From: Ligustrum vulgare | Lineage: Eukaryota > Streptophyta > Magnoliopsida > Lamiales > Oleaceae | Length of the DNA: 64,000 nucleotides | Direction of reading: 5' to 3' | Assembly (NCBI GenBank): GCA_963555705.1 | Contig: OY743169.1 | Location: forward strand, 10,230,014 to 10,294,013 | Shown here: positions 58,003-64,000 of the stretch, one piece after another | Layout: the number at the start of each line of letters is the position of its first letter | Position numbering within the stretch: position 1 is the stretch's first letter | Program-made: the position numbers and the translations under genes | The notes under the pieces: generated by a model | What the model saw: the letters and a program-made list of their open reading frames with translations, nothing else | The model's database searches: none | Told to the model about the DNA's origin: nothing

Positions 58003-59291
58003 GCATGACCCTATTGACCTTCAAATGAGCTGAATTTTTAATATATTGTTGATCATGCTGTGAACTTTAAAGTATCAAAAAATGGTTCGGGAAAATTTAT
58101 GTTTTTCTAGGCGATGTCAAGACTTAAATGTGTGTGGTCGACCAATTTTGAAAATTCAAAATTTTGCTTTGACTTTAGTTTGGGGGTGTGGTACTGAACT
58201 TCCATTATTTCTTATTGGTATTTATGATTTCTAATGTTACTTATCTCTTAATTGCAAGATAAACACCAATCAAGACACATCCAATCAAGTTGGGCAAAGC
58301 AAGAATATGATCATATTTATCCAACATCATTTCAAATGGAAGCATCAAGGCAACAAATCATCCATATTTCACCTGGGAAGTTCTCGTTCTCTCTTCGTTG
58401 TCTTGTATTACATTTTTTTTAGATCTTTTTGACAAACGTTGAGGACAATGTTTCTTTCTAGTTTGGGGGTGAAAAATCTCACACATTAAAAAATTGCTTC
58501 CATATTCATGATATTAATTCTATGCTTCCATTCGATTTTATTGGGATTAAAAAAAAAAATTTGAAAACTGTGTGAACATGTATATTGCCTAGGATATAGT
58601 ATGAATCAATGTGTGCTTAGGCTTGAAAATTGGATAACATGAAAGTATGAACTTATTTTTGAACTAGGTATGTTTTGCTAGATTCATATTTATTGCGCAC
58701 ATAGCTAGTGTTGGATAATTGCTTGTGTAAGAGATTTTGTTTAATACATGTGGGGCAGTTTTATGCAATTTGAACTTAGGAATGACTTGAAAATCCCTGA
58801 ACTTAGATCATAAGATATCCCACCCCTAAATTAGAACCAATCATGCTAAAAGGAAAGTTTGGGGGTAAAATAGTTAGAATTTGTGTGTATTAACCGGTTG
58901 GAGGTCTGTGGTTCTTGGTTTTTCACTTTAGTCATTACAGTTTGGTCAACGGGTATAAACCATTTCCAACATAAAAACAGAAAAATGCTGAAGGTCTTAT
59001 TCCGCTCTTCAAATGCCTTTTTGACTCGAGTAAGTACGTCCGAGGGGTCCTTCAAACCTAGTGCCCTAAAGCCAACTGGCTTGGGAGTCATCGACCTAAA
59101 GCTCGTTACTGGGGTCAATTAGAAAGTAAGTACGGAGAGTGGACTTACACATAAGACATTATAGCATCTTTAACTTTTCTGTTTAAGCCTTTATGACTCG
59201 GGCAAGTACGTCTGAGGGGTTCTTTGAACCTGGTACCCTAAAGCCAACTAGTTTGGGAGTTGCCGATCTGAAAGCTCGTTACAGGGGTCAT

Positions 59292-59340
<49 letters not shown>

Positions 59341-59867
59341 CATGGTATAAGCTTTGTTAACTGAGCTGTGGTGGTTGAGATTGTAGAATTGAGAACTGCT
59401 TTCTTTTGATTTTTTGTGCACACTTATTTCTGATTACCTTGTGTGGAAAAAGTAAAGAATATTTTTAGAAACCACACAGATAAAAATCAGGGATGCGAGA
59501 GAAAAGCAGAAAGTGGTGATCATCCATGAGCGCTGAAAGGAATTTCATTAGAATTCATAGATTGACCATATGGGATTCGGGCTGGATTATGCATAATGAG
59601 CCACACAGTGTTGAGTATATCTTTTGCATGAGTATGCGTTTGACATTGGCTATTCACACACACACTTGAGACTCTGGCAGGATATAACTAGAAATTATTT
59701 TGCATTATTGTTCATGACACTTGCTTAAAGCTTAAATTGGTTTGGACTATGGAGGCATATGGTAAACATGTTGACACAACAAAAATATTTGTTCTCATAT
59801 TTCTTTAATTTTTGTAGTTTATTTTCCATTGTTCGAGGACGAACAATAATTCTAGTTTGGGGGTATT
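58003..59867 (+). other. 3' non-coding interior and polypurine tract
   Basis: Non-coding 3' region of the Athila-type element, duplicated at 49040-52785. Includes a pair of similar CCCTAAAGCCAACT(G/A)GCTTGGGAG words (about 59065 and 59230), a TA microsatellite at about 59294-59336, and the PPT GTTTGGGGGTA at about 59855-59865. ORFs here are probably chance. Confidence 0.7.
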
Positions 59868-61350
59868 TGATAAGTGTGTTTTATACATTTATTTGTACGT
59901 CTAAATTAGAATAAATTATTATCATTTTAGAATATATGCTATTTAATTTGTGCTTATTTGTTTACTTTGCAGAAAATATCCCAAAAGATGAAGAATGAAG
60001 TAATTGAAGAGAAAAATGCATAATTTGATGTTGATTGGAGCTAAAACGAGCAATTGATAAGTTTGTGACGTCAACCAGAAAGATGCAATGTGCCAAAATG
60101 AACGAATCAGAGGTTGAAGGACCTAATTGAATGAATTAAGAGCTTGAATGGGCAAATCGAGAAGAAGATAAAGTTTGGGGACTAAATTGCAATAATTGGA
60201 AGTTGAGGATTGAATGTGCAATTAAAAGTCAGGGACCAACTTACACAGCCAAAAGAAAGATGAAGTCACGATCGCTGGATATGTACCAAGTGATCGTGAG
60301 AAGATACAAAATTGTAACCCGAGAGTTTTAACGAAGTCCACGCGATCGCTAGGGTTGAAGCCACGCGATCGCGTGCTTATCCGGCTGGGCCGACTGTGTG
60401 CTTTTTCTCGCGTTTTTCAACTGAATTCTCTCTTTCTTGACCTAGATTTTCTCCAAAACCTATATATACAACACATGAAGCACGAAAATCAGACCTTTGC
60501 CTCGCCATAGAACGAGCCACAATTGAGATTTCAACATCAAATTCTTGGAGAATCAAGCATCGCAGAGGGACGTGAATTGAAGATACTTGAAGCATTGATA
60601 ATTGGTGCAATTTTTCCATTCTTCTTTGTTATTTTCAATGAACGTCATTATATTTTATTTTTTCTATTTAAATATGATGTGTAGCTAAATTTGATGTTGG
60701 GATGAACGATGTAGCTTAGTTATATTCCTTGTTTTAACGATTTAATGCATGTGTTGATTTATTATTGCGTTTAATGCGTGAATGAACTGGCCACTTATTC
60801 ATGATTTTATGTGTTATTTCCATAATCTGAGAGGTGAGTTAATAACATAGATCTAGGTAATAAATCCGGTAATTGAACGAGAGATAGAGATATACTCTTG
60901 TAATTATTGCGGTTGTGTGTGAATTCTTGTGTGTAATGCATCTAAATAAGGAATATTCGGACCCTCTGCAGAGATACAAGGTTGACTTATTTAGATAGGA
61001 TTGATTTAAACTCGAGAGAGGAATCTCAATTTGAATTAGTGAATTCGATCGAGCACATACTTAGAAAATAAAATCCGGGTTTGAAATTGATTTAATTGGC
61101 TAGGTGAACTCGTGAATCCCAATCACTTTACAATCAGTTTTAAAGACAAAAGCAATCTTGCTAATTTAATTCTTCAGTTTAATTTATTAGTTTTAGTTTA
61201 TAATTTCAAAATCTCTTTTTCTATTCAAATAAAGTTTAGAACTAAAATATTTCGGTACTTAGTAAACAGTCCTCGTGGGAACGATCACTCGACTCAAAAG
61301 TCACTTTATTACTTGATTGCGATATCGTATACTTGCGATTTTACACAACA
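59868..61350 (+). repeat. 3' LTR of the Athila-type element
   Basis: Near-identical to 52786-54254. GCGATCGC at 60342-60349 and 60365-60372; the first site is mutated to ACGATCGC near 60269. It carries 31 extra bases at about 60939-60970 between two TGCA words, and lacks about 14 bp near 60720 that the 5' LTR has. TATA box at about 60462. Confidence 0.85.
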
Positions 61351-62340
61351 TGTATTTTATGCACTTATTTGTATATCTAAATTAGAAGAAATTATTGTCG
61401 TTTTAGAATATATGCTCTTTAATTTGTATTTAATTGTTACTTTACAGAAAATATCCCCAAAAGATGAAGAATGAAGCAATTAAGGGAAATATTGCACAAT
61501 TGGAGGACATTTGGAGTTGAATTGAGCGAATCTAGAAGAATATAAAGTTTGGGGACTAAATTGTAATAATTGAAAGTTGAGGACTAAAGGCGCAATTAAA
61601 AGTCGGGGACTAACTTATACAGCCGAGAAAAGATGGAAATTGTACATCACGCGATCGCATACATCCTACTGCGTGATCACGCAATCGCATACATCCTACT
61701 GCGTGATCGCGCAATGCCTCGAAATTTTTACCCAAGAGTTTTAGGGTCTTCCACGCGATCGCGTGCTTATCCGGTTGGGCCGACTGTGGACTTTTTCTCG
61801 TGATTTTCAACAGAATTTTCTCTTTCTTGACCTAGGTTTCTCCAAAACCTATATATACAACACATGAGGCACGAGATCTGGACATTTGACTCTCCATAGA
61901 ACGAGCTACAATTGAGATTTCAACATCAAATTCTTGGAGAATCAAGCATTGCAGAGGGACATGAATTGAAGACAATTGGAGAATCAAAACTTGGTACAAG
62001 ATTTACATTCTTTATATTGTTTTTCAATGATCGTTTATTTTTATTGTTTTTGTTCTTTCATAATGATGTGTAACTAATTTTAATGTTGGGATGAACGATG
62101 TAACCTAGTTAATTATTTTAATTCCATATTCCTGTGTTTTAATGATTCAATGCATGTGTTGATTTGTTATTGCGTTTAATGCGTGAATGAACTGGCCACT
62201 CTTTCATGATTTAATGTGTTATTTCCATAATCCGAGAGGTGAGTTAATAACATAGATCTAGGTAATAAATCCGGTAATTGAACGAGAGATAGAGATATAC
62301 TCTTGTTATTATTGCGGTCGTGTGTGAATTCTTATGTGTA
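61351..62340 (+). repeat. Partial, diverged Athila-type LTR
   Basis: Directly abuts the preceding LTR. It begins TGTATTTTATGCACTTATTT, which aligns a few bases inside the LTR start, and stops at CTTATGTGTA where a different LTR begins. It has a 30-bp tandem duplication at 61651-61710 carrying GCGATCGC-like sites, another GCGATCGC at 61755-61762, and a TATA box at about 61850. Confidence 0.8.
61651..61710. repeat. 30-bp tandem duplication with GCGATCGC
   Basis: Units 61651-61680 and 61681-61710 share CGCATACATCCTACTGCGTG and differ at a few bases within the palindromic GCGATCGC / GCAATCGC ends. Confidence 0.88.
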
Positions 62341-62342
62341 AG

Positions 62343-64000
62343 TGTTAAGTGCATTTTTATACACTTTTTATACCTTTAAAGTAGCATATTTTGGAACATC
62401 TTGGACAAATATCTACTAATTTATGCATATTTTGTGTTTAAATAGGTTAATATCCAAGTTTGAGGCCAAAAATCACAAAAAAAGTGCAGATTACGCTGAA
62501 ATTGGAAGTTTAGGGACCATTTTGTCACTTCCGAGAAGTTTTGGACAAGTTGTGCAATTAATCGAGGGACCAAATTGCAAGATTTCAAAAGTTAAAGGGC
62601 CTAAAGTGCAATTTTAGAAGGACATATTTGAAAAAAATCTGAAAAGTTGGGGACTAAATTGCTCAAGATTAAAAGATGGAGGACTTAATGGCAATTACGG
62701 AAGGGACTTAGCTGCAAAAACACCCTCCAGCTGAGCCACGCGATCGCGTGGCTCGAACCAAGTCGCGAACGCGACTTGGACCTCAAAACGGACTCGAGAC
62801 CAACAATGGAGCAGATTTTTCAAGCGCGCAATCGCGCGCCTTTAGAAATTAAAAAAAAAAAAAAGAAATTTCCGAGCCGAACCGGGTCAACCCGGCCGAC
62901 CCGGTTCGGCCCAGATGCTGAATTTCACGGATCTTTGCCTTTTTTTAGGGTTTTGGATGATTTTGGGGGTATTATAAATAGATAAAATCAAATTTTTAGG
63001 GGGACTCATGTAAGTTCTTGCCTCTTTAACTTTTCTTTGTAATTTTCATCTTGATTTTCATACTTTTAATGCAATGTTAAGTTAATATTTTTATGTTTAT
63101 GTAAAGTTATTGTGCATTTAAGTTGCTTATTATTGTTGGGCTTTTGATTATTGTTATTTTTTTTTCATATTTCCATCAAGAAGGTCATTTATTTCTTATG
63201 CATTTAATGCTTTGTGTTTGAGTTGTTGAAGATATTAATGGTTGATGAAGAAACTTGATTCAAAGTGAAGGATTCTTGAGTTTTCACTTCAAGAACTTTA
63301 CAAAAAGGGGGAGTTTTCTTTATTCTCTTGTTTTTAATCTTTATGTTGAGTATTATTCATATGTTTATGTTGTTTGTTAAATGTTGTTGTTAGTTTATTA
63401 TGAGTTAATATTATTGTGTTGGAATTGTTGACTAGTTTATCTCTTATTAAGTATTTTAGATTGTTTATGGATGTTGAGCATTTATATTTATGTTTTTGTG
63501 ATTATGAATGTTGTTTTAGGTTTTTGTAACTTTTAAATGTGTGTTATTATTTTAAGTTGTAATTGGAATTTATTACACAAGTTAGGTAATGTTAAAAATT
63601 TCCCATGTAATTTGATTGATTGATTAACTACCACTAATTGATTTTTGAAAAGAAGAAATTAGTATAGTTATGAAAACTAAATTCACTTTGTTTTATGTTA
63701 TGTAACTTATTTTAATTATCAAGTTTATATTGTCATCAAAGTATTTAGATTAATTAGCTTTATTCTAAGTTTCATGTTGTTATCTATTTGCTTTAGTTAA
63801 CTAGTTTACATATTGTCATATTTCTTATTTGTGTCACTTAGTTAGTAATTCACCACCAAACCATAATTTTTATGTTACTTGACTTTTCTTTTAAAATGAA
63901 ATCAATAACTTTAGTTACAAATCACTCAATCCTCGTGGGTACGATAACCCGGACTTCTCTAGTCCACTTTACTACTTGAACGCGAACCGTGCACTTGCGT
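62343..64000 (+). repeat. LTR of another Athila/Tat-like family, cut by window end
   Basis: Begins TGTTAAGTGCATTTTTATAC. Near the window end it has CTCGTGGGTACGATAAC and ACTTGAACGCGAACC, parallel to the last 100 bp of the Athila-type LTR above. It holds four strong palindromes at 62736-62910 and a TATA box (ATTATAAATAGA) at about 62970. The part after 63060 is T-rich with no ORF. The interior lies outside the window. Confidence 0.75.
62736..62910. promoter_or_regulatory. Cluster of four palindromes upstream of TATA
   Basis: GCCACGCGATCGCGTGGC (62736-62753, perfect), CCAAGTCGC-gaac-GCGACTTGG (62758-62779), GCGCGC-aatc-GCGCGC (62824-62839) and GCCGAACCGGGTC with GACCCGGTTCGGC (62876-62888 and 62898-62910). 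They end about 60 bp before the TATA box in a GC-rich island within AT-rich DNA. Function is inferred from position only. Confidence 0.7.

Larger units (their letters stand above)
52786..61350 (+). mobile_element. Athila-type Ty3/Gypsy element, gag-protease only
   Basis: LTRs 52786-54254 and 59868-61350 start TGATAAGTGTGTTTTATACA, end TTTTACACAACA and are highly similar. PBS TGGCGCCGTTGCCGGGGA lies at 54261-54278, and a GGGGG polypurine tract precedes the 3' LTR. The interior has gag and protease remnants, then non-coding DNA. No reverse transcriptase, RNase H or integrase was seen in the 5.6-kb interior, so it is non-autonomous. There is no flanking TSD, because the 5' LTR is shared with the truncated copy upstream. 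Confidence 0.85.

Overview
This window looks like plant nuclear DNA, most likely a dicot. It is strongly AT-rich, has no bacterial-style ORF density, and carries plant-type transposons almost end to end: Ty3/Gypsy elements of Athila and Tekay type, Copia-like solo LTRs, Helitrons, MULEs, hAT, Tourist-like and Stowaway-like MITEs, and a probable tRNA-derived SINE. I recognise no intact host gene. The only long ORFs belong to a retrotransposon (54.5-56.9 kb). Host-gene signal is limited to short exon-like pieces, mostly on the minus strand.

Layout. 0-3.6 kb: AT-rich DNA with an exon-like segment present twice. 3.6-5.3 kb: a foldback MULE that is nearly one long palindrome, with a Tourist-like MITE in its left arm. 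5.3-8.97 kb: Helitron debris. 8.97-16.18 kb: a minus-strand Tekay-type LTR retrotransposon with a 5-bp target duplication, inserted in a Helitron that ends at 17.09 kb. 17.1-20.1 kb: duplicated Helitron-family DNA and a complete-looking Helitron. 20.1-28.3 kb: low-information DNA with exon-like pieces, a TIR element and Copia-like LTR fragments. 28.3-37.1 kb: gene-like minus-strand DNA broken by a solo LTR, a degenerate satellite, and a long hairpin resembling a young MIR locus. 37.5-45 kb: MITEs, tandem repeats, a second Copia-like solo LTR, a SINE, and a 3.7-kb MULE that has taken in Stowaway, Helitron and hAT elements. 45.9-48.9 kb: exon-like minus-strand pieces. 49-64 kb: a recombinant Athila-type array made of a truncated 3' interior (with a solo Tekay-like LTR inside), an LTR, a gag-protease interior, an LTR, a partial LTR, and a different LTR running off the window.

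How the parts relate. Target-site duplications, PBS/PPT sites and empty-site comparisons inside the window give the order of several nested insertions. The most unusual signals are the GC-rich palindromes upstream of TATA boxes in several LTR families, the 36.85-37.03 kb inverted duplication with a third copy at 32.1 kb, and an internal palindrome-plus-TATA module inside the Athila-type element. All calls come from reading the sequence; no alignment or database search was run.
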